From positions 1 to 64,000 of the forward strand of contig JBPCSQ010000010.1 in NCBI GenBank assembly GCA_051006995.1: a DNA stretch of 64,000 nt, read 5' to 3'. The stretch is from JAIQGF01 sp051006995 (GTDB taxonomy: Bacteria > Acidobacteriota > Terriglobia > Terriglobales > Acidobacteriaceae). Of this stretch, positions 35,633 through 45,693 are shown piece by piece (the stretch's first letter is position 1; every line of letters starts with the position of its first letter). The translations under genes and the position numbers were made by a program. Below the pieces are notes generated by a model, which was not told where the DNA came from, ran no database searches, and worked only from the letters and a program-made list of their open reading frames with translations.

Positions 35633-37729
35633 TCACTGGCCCGCCGCCGCTTTCGCCGCCTCCCCCTTCACCAGGAGTGCGACCCTGGGGAAGGCAAACG
35701 TTCCAGCCGCATCATCAATAATCGTGACTTGGCACACGTACAGTCCCGGTTTGAGCTGGCTGAGCGGCACGTCGAACTGAAAAACCGCCGCCTTGCGGTC
35801 GGGTGCGGCGAGCTGGCGCGCTTCCACCAGCGGCGTCTCGAAGCTCTTCACTTTTCCCTGGAAGAATTGAATGCTGGTCAGCAGGCGGATGGGCTTGCTC
35901 TTGTCGCCGCCAGTCTTCGCGGGGTCGTACACCTCGTAGTAAAAATACAGGTGCTGGCCGGGCGAGAAGACGTGCAGCACGTTGGGGATCAATTCGCCGC
36001 CATCGCGCACCAGCACGTTGTCGGATCTCTTCTTCGCCGCCGGCTGGATCTGTGCGCCCAGGATCACCGAACTGAACTTCAGCGGCGTCTTTTGCTTTTT
36101 GTAATCCGGGATCACTACGTCGGTTTCAAACGAGCCCAGCCGCCCGGTCTGGTTCTCTCGCAGCACGAATTTCAGATGGTACTTGCCCGGAGGCAACGTG
36201 AACGCCGCCTGGTACTGCACGTTTTTGCGCTGTACCTGCTGCGTTTCATCAAGATTCAACTTCACGGTGTCGCGCACGTTTCCGGCCGGACGTTTGAACT
36301 CATCCTGCACCAAGCCCAAGATGTCGAGCGTGGCCTTGTCCTTATCTTTTGTCTGCGTGAATGGAATCTCGGAGCCCGGCACGACCAGCGACACCGGCAC
36401 GTAGAAGCGCGTGTCGCTCAAGCGGAAGTAGGCGGCGGAGAGAAAAACGTCCAGGTCGGTAGACGACGATTCCGAATTCAGCTCATCCAGCAGTTGCTGC
36501 TCGCGATCATCCTTGGTGGAATGCGCGAAGTCGCGCGGCGCGTAATAACCCTTGCGAAATTCCAGCGAGACATTTGGCAGCGTCGTCTTGACGGTAATGC
36601 GCCGGAATCGCCCGTCCCTGGCGGGATTCGCGCTGCGGTAGCCGAGCACGTAGTACGCCGAGGTGTCTTCCTGAACCTTCTTGAAGACCGCGCCAAAATC
36701 GTTGGAATCCAGGAATGCGCGGCCTCCGGTGTCGGCGGCCAGCGTGGCCAGCGTTTCCTGCGTCGAGAAGTTGGAATCGAAAGCATTGCGCATGGACGCA
36801 CCGGAGTACGGCGAGGTTCCCCGCAAGCTGGCCTGCTGCGCGTTGCCGCCGGGAACGATCGCCTCCAGCCCGCGCATATCCATGGTGTAAATGGCCACGT
36901 TGCCGCGGACAGCGCGATTAATCGCGTTGCGCAACTGCGCCTGGTTCTCGATTCCAGTGCGGTTCATGCCGCTGCTGAAATAAATGATGGACTTCTTCTG
37001 CTCGATCCGCGACAGCGATTCCGCCAGCGACTGCAGCGCTTCCAGCCGGCGATCGGTGTTGAAGATGTTGTACTCGGTGTCGTCGGGCGTGAACGGCTGC
37101 GCCGTGTCAGGCGTGCCCTCGGTGTCGCCGGTCATGCCCTCGTCGAATCCGCCACCGGCCGACGGATTCATGCGCGCCAGCGCCCGGTTGAGCAGTTCGC
37201 GATCGGCGGTCAAATCCTGGTTCACCTGCAACGAAGACGCCAGCGAGACCACGCCGACCAGATCGGCGGGCGTCATCTGCTGGGTGACGAACTTCCGCGC
37301 CGCCTCCACCGCGCGCTCAATCTCCTCCGGCTGCATCGAGCTGAGGTCGAAGAAGAGCACGATCAGCCGCCGGTCGCGCAAATCCAGCTTCTCGGGCGCA
37401 ACCGCAACCGGCGCCGCCGCAGGTGTCGTACGCGGTCCCACCAGCACCGCCTGCGCCGGCTGCGGCACTGCGATTTCCGCCTGCTCGAAATCGAAGCTGG
37501 TGATGCGCTGCGGCTTGCCGTCCTCCAGGACGGTGAAGTCTCCCTGCTTGAGATTGCGAACCAGATTCCCCTGCTTGTCGCGAACCACCAGGTTCACCAG
37601 CACCAGGTCAGTTTCGGTCTTGAACCGGTAGAGCGATCCTGCTTGCGGCGTCTGCGCCGGCAGCGGCGGCACGGCGAGCGCCGCGATCAGTGCCGCTGCC
37701 AGCAACCGAGTTTTCCAATGCGAGCGCAT
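35633..37729 (-). CDS. VWA domain-containing protein (VWFA-related, acidobacterial type)
   Basis: A 698-residue exported protein: signal peptide (LLAAALIAALAVPPLPAQ), then LVLVNLVVRDKQGNLVRNLKQGDFTVLEDGKPQ, which is the signature strand of the acidobacterial VWFA-related family, and a VWA domain with the partial MIDAS DLSSM at about residue 128. SIIYFSSGMNRTG and NAFDSNFSTQETLATLAADTGGRAF are also typical. A C-terminal beta-rich region follows. Probably periplasmic or surface-located; ligand unknown. Alone in its unit. Confidence 0.88.
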   Translation of the reverse strand: MRSHWKTRLLAAALIAALAVPPLPAQTPQAGSLYRFKTETDLVLVNLVVRDKQGNLVRNLKQGDFTVLEDGKPQRITSFDFEQAEIAVPQPAQAVLVGPRTTPAAAPVAVAPEKLDLRDRRLIVLFFDLSSMQPEEIERAVEAARKFVTQQMTPADLVGVVSLASSLQVNQDLTADRELLNRALARMNPSAGGGFDEGMTGDTEGTPDTAQPFTPDDTEYNIFNTDRRLEALQSLAESLSRIEQKKSIIYFSSGMNRTGIENQAQLRNAINRAVRGNVAIYTMDMRGLEAIVPGGNAQQASLRGTSPYSGASMRNAFDSNFSTQETLATLAADTGGRAFLDSNDFGAVFKKVQEDTSAYYVLGYRSANPARDGRFRRITVKTTLPNVSLEFRKGYYAPRDFAHSTKDDREQQLLDELNSESSSTDLDVFLSAAYFRLSDTRFYVPVSLVVPGSEIPFTQTKDKDKATLDILGLVQDEFKRPAGNVRDTVKLNLDETQQVQRKNVQYQAAFTLPPGKYHLKFVLRENQTGRLGSFETDVVIPDYKKQKTPLKFSSVILGAQIQPAAKKRSDNVLVRDGGELIPNVLHVFSPGQHLYFYYEVYDPAKTGGDKSKPIRLLTSIQFFQGKVKSFETPLVEARQLAAPDRKAAVFQFDVPLSQLKPGLYVCQVTIIDDAAGTFAFPRVALLVKGEAAKAAAGQ

Positions 37730-37741
37730 TCCTTTCCTGGA

Positions 37742-37769
37742 ATCATTCCGAGCGCAGCGAGGAACCTCT
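37742..37769 (+). repeat. Dispersed repeat with TCATTCCGAGCG core
   Basis: Short element ATCATTCCGAGCGCAGCG followed by AGGAACCTC, related to the TCATCCTGAGCG core at 14626-14670. It lies in the 63-base gap between the VWA gene and the TonB receptor. Confidence 0.4.
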
Positions 37770-37792
37770 TGTCAACACCGCCAGATCCCACA

Positions 37793-40700
37793 TCAAAACC
37801 TGAATCTCGCCAGCAGCGTCATTCTTCGCATTGCACCGGCGGTAATGACCTGGCCGAACGTCCGCGAGTTCACCACTGTGTCAAGGCCGGTGAACTGCGG
37901 GGTGTTGAACACGTTGTTCGCCTGCCAGCGCAGCTCGAGGTTCTTCGTCTCGCCGAGATTGATCGTCTTGGCCAGCGCCATGTTCACCGCCCAGGTGCGC
38001 GGCCCGATGATGGTGTTCCGCCCAGCATCTCCGAATTGTCCCGGCGGAGGAGGGGTGAAGGCGGCAGTGTTGAACCATTCGGCAACGCTTGGATCCGCCA
38101 GCGCGATCGGCTGCCCGGTCATGTTGGCGCGCAGCGTGCCATTCACGCCGCTCGCCACATCGAAAAATGCTCCCAACACGCGCGCGGTAAATGGAAATCC
38201 TGACGCAAGGCTGAAGTTCCCGCTCCACTGCCAGTCGCCAAAGATGTGCGCCAGTGTCCCGCCAGCGCCAAGCCAGCGCTTGTTGGTGCCCAGGGGAAAT
38301 TCGTAGACGTAATCGGCGGTGAGCCGGTGCCGCTGATCGAAGCTGGAGAGCCCTCGTTCCGCCGCCAGGTCTTGATCGTTCTGCGCCACCACGCCGGCGC
38401 CACCGCCAATGGAGGATGCATTATCAATGGATTTCGAAAACGTGTAGCTGCCGCCCAGCGATAGCCCGCTGCTCATCCGCTTGCGCAGCCGGACCGTGCC
38501 GCTGTGCAGAATGGAATCCCCGACCGACGACTCCCACAGAAACGGCTGCGCGCCCGTAATCAGCACCCCGGTGGCAGTCCGGTTCGGCGCCCGCAGCATA
38601 TCGAGGTGCGTGCCCTTGGTGCCGGTGTAGTCCACATTCAGGACCAGGCTGCGCGAGAGCTCGCGCTGCACGTTGAGGTTCCACATCTGCACGTAGCCGA
38701 GGCGGTAGTTGCGATCGACTCCGTAATTATTCGTGGTGGTACTCGGTACGACCGTTGGGAACGCATTTTGCACCAGCAGGGGCGCGGCGAACGTCCCGAC
38801 GTTAGTCTGCGTGAAATCGAACGGCGGCTGGAAGGCCAGGTTCTGCACGATATTGGCGTACTGCGTGGTGTTGTAGTTGATACCGTAGCCGGCGCGCACC
38901 ACCGTCTTCGCAAACGCTTTCCACGCAATCCCAATGCGCGGCGCGAAATTGTTGCGGTCAGGATTCACCAGCGTCGCCGGAAATACGCCGCTGTACGGAC
39001 CATTCGGACCACACGCGCTGTTGGCGATCTGCATCGGACAAACCGGCGCGACGGCCGCGAATCCGGGCGCAGCATCCAGGTTCGCTATCTGGTGGTTGGC
39101 TTCCGAATACGGCGAAACGTACTCGTAGCGCAGCCCGACGTTAATGGTCAGATTGCCGCGCACCCGCCAGTCGTCCAGCACGAACAGGTCCCAGGAATTG
39201 GCGTTAAAGTGATAATCGTTGGCGCCGTACTGCACCGAGGCCTGCTGCGCGAAGCCGAGCAGAAAATCGGCAAAATCGTAACCGGTGCCGGCGAGTGGCG
39301 CGCCGCCCGCGAATCCGGCGGTGTACAGTCCGGTGAAGATAAATGTGCCGCGCGCGTTCTTGTCGGTGCGCGTGTTCAGGTAGATGCGCCGAAAGTCGCC
39401 GCCCCAGCGCACCGTGTGCTTTCCGCTGCGCCGCATCACCGTGTCGGAAAACGTGAGCGTCTGGTTGCGGCGCGAGACCGGCGAAATATCGTTCAGTCCG
39501 ACGAAGTTGGTGAACGACAGGCCGGGAATTCCCCAATCGAAGGGATTTTGCGAGACGCCGGCGATGCCGAGCTCGGAAGCGACATTCTCGATACCCGCGT
39601 ACAGATTGGTCGCATCGGTGCTGGAACGGTTGTAATCGAAGCGCAGGATGTTGGTCGTTTTGCCGCGCCCATAAATCCATCCCACCGGAACATCCCAAGC
39701 GCGCGAATGTGCGCGGCCGCCGATGGAGGGCACGGGATTGTTCTGCACGCTGTCGCTGCGCTGGAAATGCAGCCCGAAATTCAGATTGTTGCGCGGGCCG
39801 TTGCGCCCCGCGCGCCCGCCGCCGCCGGGCCCCATCATGAACGGCGTGCCCGATTGACCGAAGTTGTGCATGACACGCAGGTTCAGGTTGTCACTATTCG
39901 AGGTGGTCGAGGTGACGTTATGGAAGTTCTGGGTCGCGCCCGGCAGGTTGGGCTGGGGGATGAACTTCAGCAAGCCCTGTGCCGCCGGATTGATCATGCC
40001 TGCCGGGATCTGGTTGTTGGCGAACAGAAGACCCGTCGCAGGATCGAAAATCTGCACCGGTTGTCCGGCGTGGGGGCCGCTGCGGATTGTGCTGCCGGAA
40101 AAATCGCCGGCCCGCTCCGCCAGTGTCGGCACCGTGGAGAAGACGTCGTACGGGTTCTCCGACCGGTTGCCGAAATAGTTGAGGAAGAAAAAGGTCTTGG
40201 TCCCGCCGTCGAAGATGTGCGGAATCTTCAACGGACCACCGAGCGTGCCGCCGAAGCGCTGTTGCAGGTAATCGGGCTTGGCGGTCGGATGGCCGGTCAG
40301 CGAGTAGGGCTTGGCGTCCAATACGCCGTCGCTGGCGGAATAAAACAGCGCCCCGTGCGGCTTGTTGATGTTGAATCGCCCGCGTCCACCCAGGCGAATG
40401 ATCCCCGGTACCCCGCCTGGTCCGCCGGGACCTCCCGGACCTCCCATGCCGGGGCCGCCGAACATCGGCCCGCCTTCCCCGTGCTGGTAGCGTTCGCGCA
40501 TTTCCTGGATGCGCTCGCGTACCTGCTCATCACTGCCGCCGAACAGCATCTCGTTGGTTTGCGCGTTGTTGCTGGAGAATGAAACTGATTCGGTCGCCGC
40601 GTCGGGATTCAGTGCCTGCGCCGGCAATCCGGCAGTGTCGTTGGCACTGGCCGATGTTTCGCCGGTGCCTTGACCGTTGGCCGCCGCCGGATCCAGAGAC

Positions 40701-41134
40701 AACGACAGGTTCTGGAACCGGCTCGCCACTCCGGCCGCCTGCTGCTCCGCCTGGCGCTGCTCGCGCTGCTCGGCGGCCTGGGCGCGCGATTGCAGCATCA
40801 TTTCCAGATCGGCGCGCTGATGGCAGTTCGCCGCTTTGACCACTACTTCTTTCGTGGCCGCGGCGAAGCCCGGCAACTCAGCGCGCACCACATAGCGGCC
40901 ATTCGACGGTGCTGCCAGCACAAACGACCCGTCCAGCTCGGTCGAGGTCGCCGTCTTTTTCCCTGTGAGCGAATTCGACGCGCTGATGGAGACTCCCGGC
41001 AGCGGCACGCCCGACGAAAGCACGCGTCCCACCACGTCGCAGGATTGCGCGGCCGCCGGGCACACGAGCGCGCTCAGCAGCGCGATGGCGGCATAGCAGC
41101 GTAGTGAATTCGCAAAGGTGTAGGCGATCTTCAT
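37793..41134 (-). CDS. TonB-dependent receptor, Oar-like, with Gly-rich insert
   Basis: A complete 1113-residue outer-membrane receptor. Signal peptide (AIALLSALVCPAAAQ), carboxypeptidase-regulatory-like domain at about 33-110 (DVVGRVLSSGVPLPGVSISASN), a Gln/Ala-rich coiled segment at 115-135 (RAQAAEQREQRQAEQQ), then a Gly/Pro/Met-rich stretch (FGGPGMGGPGGPGGPGG) near residues 220-240. Plug-like and barrel regions follow, ending in the terminal aromatic LLARFRF expected for outer-membrane assembly. It is expected to import a bulky ligand with TonB energy. The leader 41135-41270 has a CACGCGTC/GACGCGTG hairpin. Confidence 0.92.
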   Translation of the reverse strand: MKIAYTFANSLRCYAAIALLSALVCPAAAQSCDVVGRVLSSGVPLPGVSISASNSLTGKKTATSTELDGSFVLAAPSNGRYVVRAELPGFAAATKEVVVKAANCHQRADLEMMLQSRAQAAEQREQRQAEQQAAGVASRFQNLSLSLDPAAANGQGTGETSASANDTAGLPAQALNPDAATESVSFSSNNAQTNEMLFGGSDEQVRERIQEMRERYQHGEGGPMFGGPGMGGPGGPGGPGGVPGIIRLGGRGRFNINKPHGALFYSASDGVLDAKPYSLTGHPTAKPDYLQQRFGGTLGGPLKIPHIFDGGTKTFFFLNYFGNRSENPYDVFSTVPTLAERAGDFSGSTIRSGPHAGQPVQIFDPATGLLFANNQIPAGMINPAAQGLLKFIPQPNLPGATQNFHNVTSTTSNSDNLNLRVMHNFGQSGTPFMMGPGGGGRAGRNGPRNNLNFGLHFQRSDSVQNNPVPSIGGRAHSRAWDVPVGWIYGRGKTTNILRFDYNRSSTDATNLYAGIENVASELGIAGVSQNPFDWGIPGLSFTNFVGLNDISPVSRRNQTLTFSDTVMRRSGKHTVRWGGDFRRIYLNTRTDKNARGTFIFTGLYTAGFAGGAPLAGTGYDFADFLLGFAQQASVQYGANDYHFNANSWDLFVLDDWRVRGNLTINVGLRYEYVSPYSEANHQIANLDAAPGFAAVAPVCPMQIANSACGPNGPYSGVFPATLVNPDRNNFAPRIGIAWKAFAKTVVRAGYGINYNTTQYANIVQNLAFQPPFDFTQTNVGTFAAPLLVQNAFPTVVPSTTTNNYGVDRNYRLGYVQMWNLNVQRELSRSLVLNVDYTGTKGTHLDMLRAPNRTATGVLITGAQPFLWESSVGDSILHSGTVRLRKRMSSGLSLGGSYTFSKSIDNASSIGGGAGVVAQNDQDLAAERGLSSFDQRHRLTADYVYEFPLGTNKRWLGAGGTLAHIFGDWQWSGNFSLASGFPFTARVLGAFFDVASGVNGTLRANMTGQPIALADPSVAEWFNTAAFTPPPPGQFGDAGRNTIIGPRTWAVNMALAKTINLGETKNLELRWQANNVFNTPQFTGLDTVVNSRTFGQVITAGAMRRMTLLARFRF

Positions 41135-41270
41135 TCAGCCAGTGAACGTTGGCACGCGTCTTTGACGCGTGCACGCCGGTCGAAGACCCGCGCCGCACTC
41201 AGAGTGCGCTCGCTCAGAGTAAGGGATTCCCTGCGGCCGCCGGCGTAAACTTCACGTAAATTTTTGTCAG

Positions 41271-41975
41271 TCACTGCGGCGGCTGTTGCTGCTCCCGGGG
41301 TTGCGGGGGCTGTGGCTGACGGCGCTCTCCTCCGCGCTCCCCCCACCCCATGCCCCGTCCAGCGGGGCCGCCGACGTTCAGCGTTTGCGGCACGAACACG
41401 CCGGCCGAATTCAATTTGCCCGGCCCCATCACGTGGTCGCCGACCTTGATGTCAGGCAGCGTGATGCTCTCGCGTCCCTTGCGGAATGAGGTGTTCTCGT
41501 CGACCTCGATGGTCTGGCTCTGCCCGTCAGGCCGCGCAATCGTCAGCTTGGTTCCGTCAACAGCCTTGACCTCGCCGGCGATAAATTCCTTCCCCAGCCC
41601 CTCGCGCATGCGCGCCATTTCGCCGCGCAACGCCACCATGCGCGCGTTGATCACGTTCTCGCCCGCCGGATCGCCGCCCGCCATAATCATGTCGCCGACT
41701 TTGAAATCCGACAGCTTGGCCGGTTGCCGGTCCTTCATCAGCCGCGTATCGCTGCCGATCTTGATGGTCACCGTTTTGCCCTGCATGGAATTGACGGTGA
41801 TGCTGTCGGCGCCGATGGCGGTAATGGTTCCACCGACACGCGCGCCGCTGCGCTCCCCTATGCTGCGGTCTCCGCGCGGGCCTTGCTGGCTCGGCGAACC
41901 GGCCTGGTCGGCGGCCTGGGCCGCGCAGAACAGTGGGATGGCAAACAACAAGATAAGCGGGAGAATTCGTTTCAT
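41271..41975 (-). CDS. DUF5666-type exported protein
   Basis: A 234-residue protein with a signal peptide (RILPLILLFAIPLFCAAQA), two or three OB-like repeats of the type GTITAIGADSITVNSMQGKTVTIKIGSDT, GEVKAVDGTKLTIARPDGQSQTIEVDENT and KVGDHVMGPGKL, then a Gly/Arg/Gln/Pro-rich tail ending in QQPPQ. The repeated x-ITAI-x4-ITV-x10-V pattern is that of DUF5666. Presumed periplasmic; role unknown. The ATG at 41975 starts the signal peptide. It may form a unit with the TonB receptor 137 bases downstream. Confidence 0.8.
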   Translation of the reverse strand: MKRILPLILLFAIPLFCAAQAADQAGSPSQQGPRGDRSIGERSGARVGGTITAIGADSITVNSMQGKTVTIKIGSDTRLMKDRQPAKLSDFKVGDMIMAGGDPAGENVINARMVALRGEMARMREGLGKEFIAGEVKAVDGTKLTIARPDGQSQTIEVDENTSFRKGRESITLPDIKVGDHVMGPGKLNSAGVFVPQTLNVGGPAGRGMGWGERGGERRQPQPPQPREQQQPPQ

Positions 41976-42125
41976 ATTCTTTCCTCGGCGGAGGAGCCTT
42001 TCGGTCCCGCGGAGACCTCCTAGCATAGACCTGAGCCGGCCGGAAAAGTTGCTGGCCGGACAAAATCACTCCCTCCGCTACGGCGCTGCTGTATCCTTTT
42101 TTGTCGTTCGCTGTCCTACTATCGA

Positions 42126-44351
42126 ATGCCCAGGACCGCACTCTGGCGGATCGCCGCGACGGCGCTGCTGTGCGCCTGCCCCTTGCAACTGGCGGCGCAG
42201 GCTGACGCCGCTTCCTACCGGCTTCACATTCGCAAAGTCAATGCGCATATCAAGGTAGATGGGAAACTCGACGAGCCTGTCTGGGACACCATTCCTCCCA
42301 TCACCAACTTCGTGCAGACGCAGCCCAACGAGGGCGCGCCCGTCAGTCGCCGCACCGAAGTCCGCATTTTTTATGACGACGACAACATCTATTTTGGCTT
42401 CAAGTTCTGGGACGATCCCAAGAAGATCACCGGCCGCCTGGCCGCGCACGATACCCCCACTGGCTCCGACAGCGCCGACATCCTGCTCGACACTTTCCAC
42501 GACCACCGCACCGGCTACTGGTTCAGCGTGACCGCCGCCGGCGTGCAGTTTGACGCAACCTACAACGAGGCAGCCAGCACTTCCGGCTCCGGCTTCGCGC
42601 TGCTTGATTTCAGTTGGGACGGCATTTGGTACAGCGCGGTCTCTCGCGGCGACTGGGGCTGGTCGGCTGAAGTGCAGATTCCCTTCAAGTCGATTCGCGT
42701 TTCGCCCTCCGACACCCAGGAATGGGGCATCAACCTGTGCCGCGAGATCCAGCGCAACCAGGAGTTTGCTTTCTGGGTCCCCGTATCGCGCTTCGAAGGC
42801 ATGATGAAGCCCTCGCGCGCCGGCGTGATGACGCTGGAGAACATCCACGTCGGACGCAATCTGGAAATCATCCCGTTCGCCGGCTTTTCCAGCCGCAGTG
42901 GCGGCCAGCAGCCGCAACTCAACAAATTTTCCGGCACCGGCGGCTTCGACCTGCGCTACGGCCTCAAGCAGAACATGACCGCGAATCTCACCGTGAATCC
43001 AGATTTCGGCGAAACCGAAGCCGACCAGTTCACCGCCGAGGTCTCCCGCTTCGAGATCTTTTTCCCCGAGAAGCGCAAGTTCTTTACCGAGGGCGCCAAT
43101 TATTTCCAGACGCCGATGTTCCTGTTCTTCACCCGGCGCGTGGGCGCTCCGCTGCCCGACGGCGAGCCGCAGCGCATCCTGGAGGGCGGCAAGATTACAG
43201 GTAAGTCAGGCCCGTGGACGGTCGGCGCGCTCGAGGCTGTGACTCAGCGCACCGAATTCATCGACCCCGCGACGCAGACGCTGCAGGTCGCGCCCGCCGC
43301 GCTCTTCGGCGTGTTGCGCGTGCAGCACGATCTCTTCGGCAAGTCGAACATCGGATTCATCACCGTCAACCGGCGTCAGGCCCCCGGCGACGTCGGTCAG
43401 AGCGAGAGCACGCACGCGGTGGACCTGAGCATCCTTTCCGGTCCACACCTCCGCTGGAATTCGCAGGCCATGGTTAACCTCAACGACGCTCATCCCGGGG
43501 TGGACGGCCAGCACCTGGGCTGGTTTTCCGATTTCCTCTACGACTCCAACAGCTTCACCTACGAAGCTCAGGGGAAGTTTCTCGGCCGCAATACCGACCT
43601 GAGCCACACCGGCTTCGAGCCCGAGGTTGATCGCTGGAGCGGCTTGATGTCCACGACCTGGAAGCCGTTCATCAACCGGTACGGGATCCGCCAGCTTTTC
43701 TTCAATCTCAATTATGACGAGAGCAGCGGCACTGCCGGTGAATTGGAAGACGCCGGCGCCGATAGCGATTTCCAGGTCCAATTTAAGAATTTCTGGCTGG
43801 CGCATTTCCGCTACTCTTACGACCGCACCCGCTTCTTCGCCTTTACGCCAGACTTCCAGCGGCTGGCATTCACTCGCGGCTACCTGGTGCCGCGCTACCA
43901 ATTTGAGTTGAGCACCAACAACAGCAAGGCCGTTGTCGTGGACCTGCAGTACGTCACCCAGAAGATGGTGCAGTTCAACGAGAATTTCTATGGCTTCGCC
44001 CGCGCCTGGCAACTGCAAAGCACCGCCCGCCTCGGCCGGCACCTGCGCTGGGACCTGACCGCCATCCAGGTGAGTGAGGCGCTGCAGAACCGCGAACACT
44101 TCCAGTACCGCCGCTTCTTCATTTCGCGCTGGACCTATCAGGCCACACAAAGACTGCGCGCTCGAATCCTGGCGCAATACGCCAAAGATCGCCACGGCAA
44201 CGATCTCAGCCTGAATTCACTTTTGGCGTATGACTTCACCGCCCGCAGCGCTCTTTACGTCGGGTTCAACCGCCAGCGCCACGTCCCCTTCTCCACCACC
44301 GATCTCGGCAACCAGTTCTTCATCAAGATGGCGTATCTGTTCGGCTGGTGA
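42126..44351 (+). CDS. DUF5916 / carbohydrate-binding family 9-like outer-membrane protein
   Basis: A 741-residue exported protein: signal peptide (ATALLCACPLQLAAQA), CBM9-like domain at about 35-200 (HIKVDGKLDEPVWDTIPPITNFVQTQP, VRIFYDDDNIYFGFKFWDDP), then the DUF5916 barrel-like region with FEIFFPEKRKFFTEGANYF and a terminal aromatic FIKMAYLFGW suited to outer-membrane insertion. It probably handles polysaccharide at the cell surface; no catalytic residues are evident. A homologue of similar size lies at 49373-51652. Confidence 0.87.
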   Translation: MPRTALWRIAATALLCACPLQLAAQADAASYRLHIRKVNAHIKVDGKLDEPVWDTIPPITNFVQTQPNEGAPVSRRTEVRIFYDDDNIYFGFKFWDDPKKITGRLAAHDTPTGSDSADILLDTFHDHRTGYWFSVTAAGVQFDATYNEAASTSGSGFALLDFSWDGIWYSAVSRGDWGWSAEVQIPFKSIRVSPSDTQEWGINLCREIQRNQEFAFWVPVSRFEGMMKPSRAGVMTLENIHVGRNLEIIPFAGFSSRSGGQQPQLNKFSGTGGFDLRYGLKQNMTANLTVNPDFGETEADQFTAEVSRFEIFFPEKRKFFTEGANYFQTPMFLFFTRRVGAPLPDGEPQRILEGGKITGKSGPWTVGALEAVTQRTEFIDPATQTLQVAPAALFGVLRVQHDLFGKSNIGFITVNRRQAPGDVGQSESTHAVDLSILSGPHLRWNSQAMVNLNDAHPGVDGQHLGWFSDFLYDSNSFTYEAQGKFLGRNTDLSHTGFEPEVDRWSGLMSTTWKPFINRYGIRQLFFNLNYDESSGTAGELEDAGADSDFQVQFKNFWLAHFRYSYDRTRFFAFTPDFQRLAFTRGYLVPRYQFELSTNNSKAVVVDLQYVTQKMVQFNENFYGFARAWQLQSTARLGRHLRWDLTAIQVSEALQNREHFQYRRFFISRWTYQATQRLRARILAQYAKDRHGNDLSLNSLLAYDFTARSALYVGFNRQRHVPFSTTDLGNQFFIKMAYLFGW

Positions 44352-44373
44352 CGCCTGTTATGCTGGGCCGTTC

Positions 44374-45618
44374 ATGTTCCATGTCCCGCCCGCGTTGTCG
44401 CAAGCGCAGCTCCTGGCTGCTTACCTGATCTTTCTCGCCAGCTACCTGGTGTTCGCCATCGGCAAGTTCCCCGGGTGGAAGATCGACCGTCCCGGCATGG
44501 CCATCATCGGCGCGGTGCTGATGTTTGCCTTCCGCATCCTGCGCCCCGGCGACTCCCTGCGCTACATCAACTTCGCCACCATCGTGCTGCTGTTCGCCAT
44601 GATGCTGATCGTCGGCAACCTGCGCCTAGCCGGCTTTTTCGACCGCGTTGCTGCCCTCTGCGTGGGCCGTCTTGGCGCGCATCATCTGCTGCCCGCGGTG
44701 ATCTTCACCAGCGGCATTCTCTCGGCATTTTTCGTGAACGACATCATCTGCCTCGTCATGGTGCCCTTCGTGATCGCCATGACGCGCAGCCTGCGCGTAC
44801 CCCCGATGCGGTACCTGCTGGCCGTCGCCACTGCCTCCAACATCGGCAGCGTTGCCACCATCACCGGCAATCCGCAGAACATTCTGATTGGCTCGGCCTC
44901 CGGGATTTCCTACCGCGTCTTCATCGCCCACCTTGGACCGATCGCCATTGCCGGCTTGCTGCTGGACTGGCTGGTGCTGCACTTCGTCGCCGACCGTGGG
45001 ATGCCGGCCCTGGAGGAACCAACTTTTGTGGACCGCCGTGCCAAGCCGGTGCGCTCGCTTGCCAAGCCGGTGCTCGTGACCGCGGCCGTGCTCGCCGGAT
45101 TCATTGCCGGACTGCCGCCCGCGCTGGTGGCCGCTGTCGGCGCCGCCATTCTGCTCATCACTCGCTCGCTGGAGCCGCGCCTGGTTTACGACGAGGTGGA
45201 CTGGGGTCTGCTCGTCTTCTTTATCGGCTTGTTCCTCATCGTCGGCGGCGCCGAGCAGGCGGGAATCACCGGCTTGTTATTGGAAACCGCACAACGCTGG
45301 AACCTGCACAGTGCTGGCGTCCTGACCTTGGTCACCGCCGCCTTGTCGAACCTGGTCAGCAATGTCCCTGCGGTCATGCTGCTGAAGTCGCTCGTCCCGG
45401 GATTTCAAAATCCGCAGCACGCCTGGCTGGTGCTCGCCATGGCCAGCACGCTCGCCGGAAATCTGACCATCACCGGCTCCATTGCCAACCTGATTGTGGT
45501 CGAGCGCGCGCGTCCCGCGGTGAACATCGGTTTCTGGGACTACTTCCGCGTTGGATTCCCGGTGACCGTCCTCACGCTTCTCTTCGGCTGGGCGTGGTTG
45601 CGCTTCGTGCCCTTTTGA
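44374..45618 (+). CDS. SLC13/ArsB-NhaD-type anion transporter
   Basis: A 414-residue membrane protein with about ten to eleven hydrophobic segments. The first repeat contains FVNDIICLVMVPFV and NIGSVATITGNPQNILIG, the second SNLVSNVPAVMLLKSLV and TLAGNLTITGSIANLIV, i.e. the paired N-x-T-x-x-G-N/SNT-type hairpins of the ion-transporter superfamily. Substrate (arsenite, di/tricarboxylate, or Na+/H+) cannot be set. ATG 44374 is used; the upstream part of the frame overlaps the DUF5916 gene. A terminator-like hairpin follows the stop. Confidence 0.87.
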   Translation: MFHVPPALSQAQLLAAYLIFLASYLVFAIGKFPGWKIDRPGMAIIGAVLMFAFRILRPGDSLRYINFATIVLLFAMMLIVGNLRLAGFFDRVAALCVGRLGAHHLLPAVIFTSGILSAFFVNDIICLVMVPFVIAMTRSLRVPPMRYLLAVATASNIGSVATITGNPQNILIGSASGISYRVFIAHLGPIAIAGLLLDWLVLHFVADRGMPALEEPTFVDRRAKPVRSLAKPVLVTAAVLAGFIAGLPPALVAAVGAAILLITRSLEPRLVYDEVDWGLLVFFIGLFLIVGGAEQAGITGLLLETAQRWNLHSAGVLTLVTAALSNLVSNVPAVMLLKSLVPGFQNPQHAWLVLAMASTLAGNLTITGSIANLIVVERARPAVNIGFWDYFRVGFPVTVLTLLFGWAWLRFVPF

Positions 45619-45626
45619 CAATGTAG

Positions 45627-45650
45627 CCCGGCCGCCCACGGCCGGGTTTT
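45627..45650 (+). terminator. Rho-independent-type terminator after anion transporter
   Basis: CCCGGCCG (45627-45634), loop CCCA, CGGCCGGG (45639-45646), then TTTT. Nearly the same hairpin, reversed, follows the acs gene at 18292-18315. Confidence 0.65.
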
Positions 45651-45693
45651 GCAAGGGCCAATCGCTAACAGCTGCTTTTGCTACACTCCGCCC

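Noticed and set aside
35729..40582. Frames of 824 and 692 codons on the plus strand
   Set aside because: Antisense shadows of the VWA protein and second TonB receptor in high-GC DNA; composition is Arg/His/Gln-rich and no family pattern is visible.
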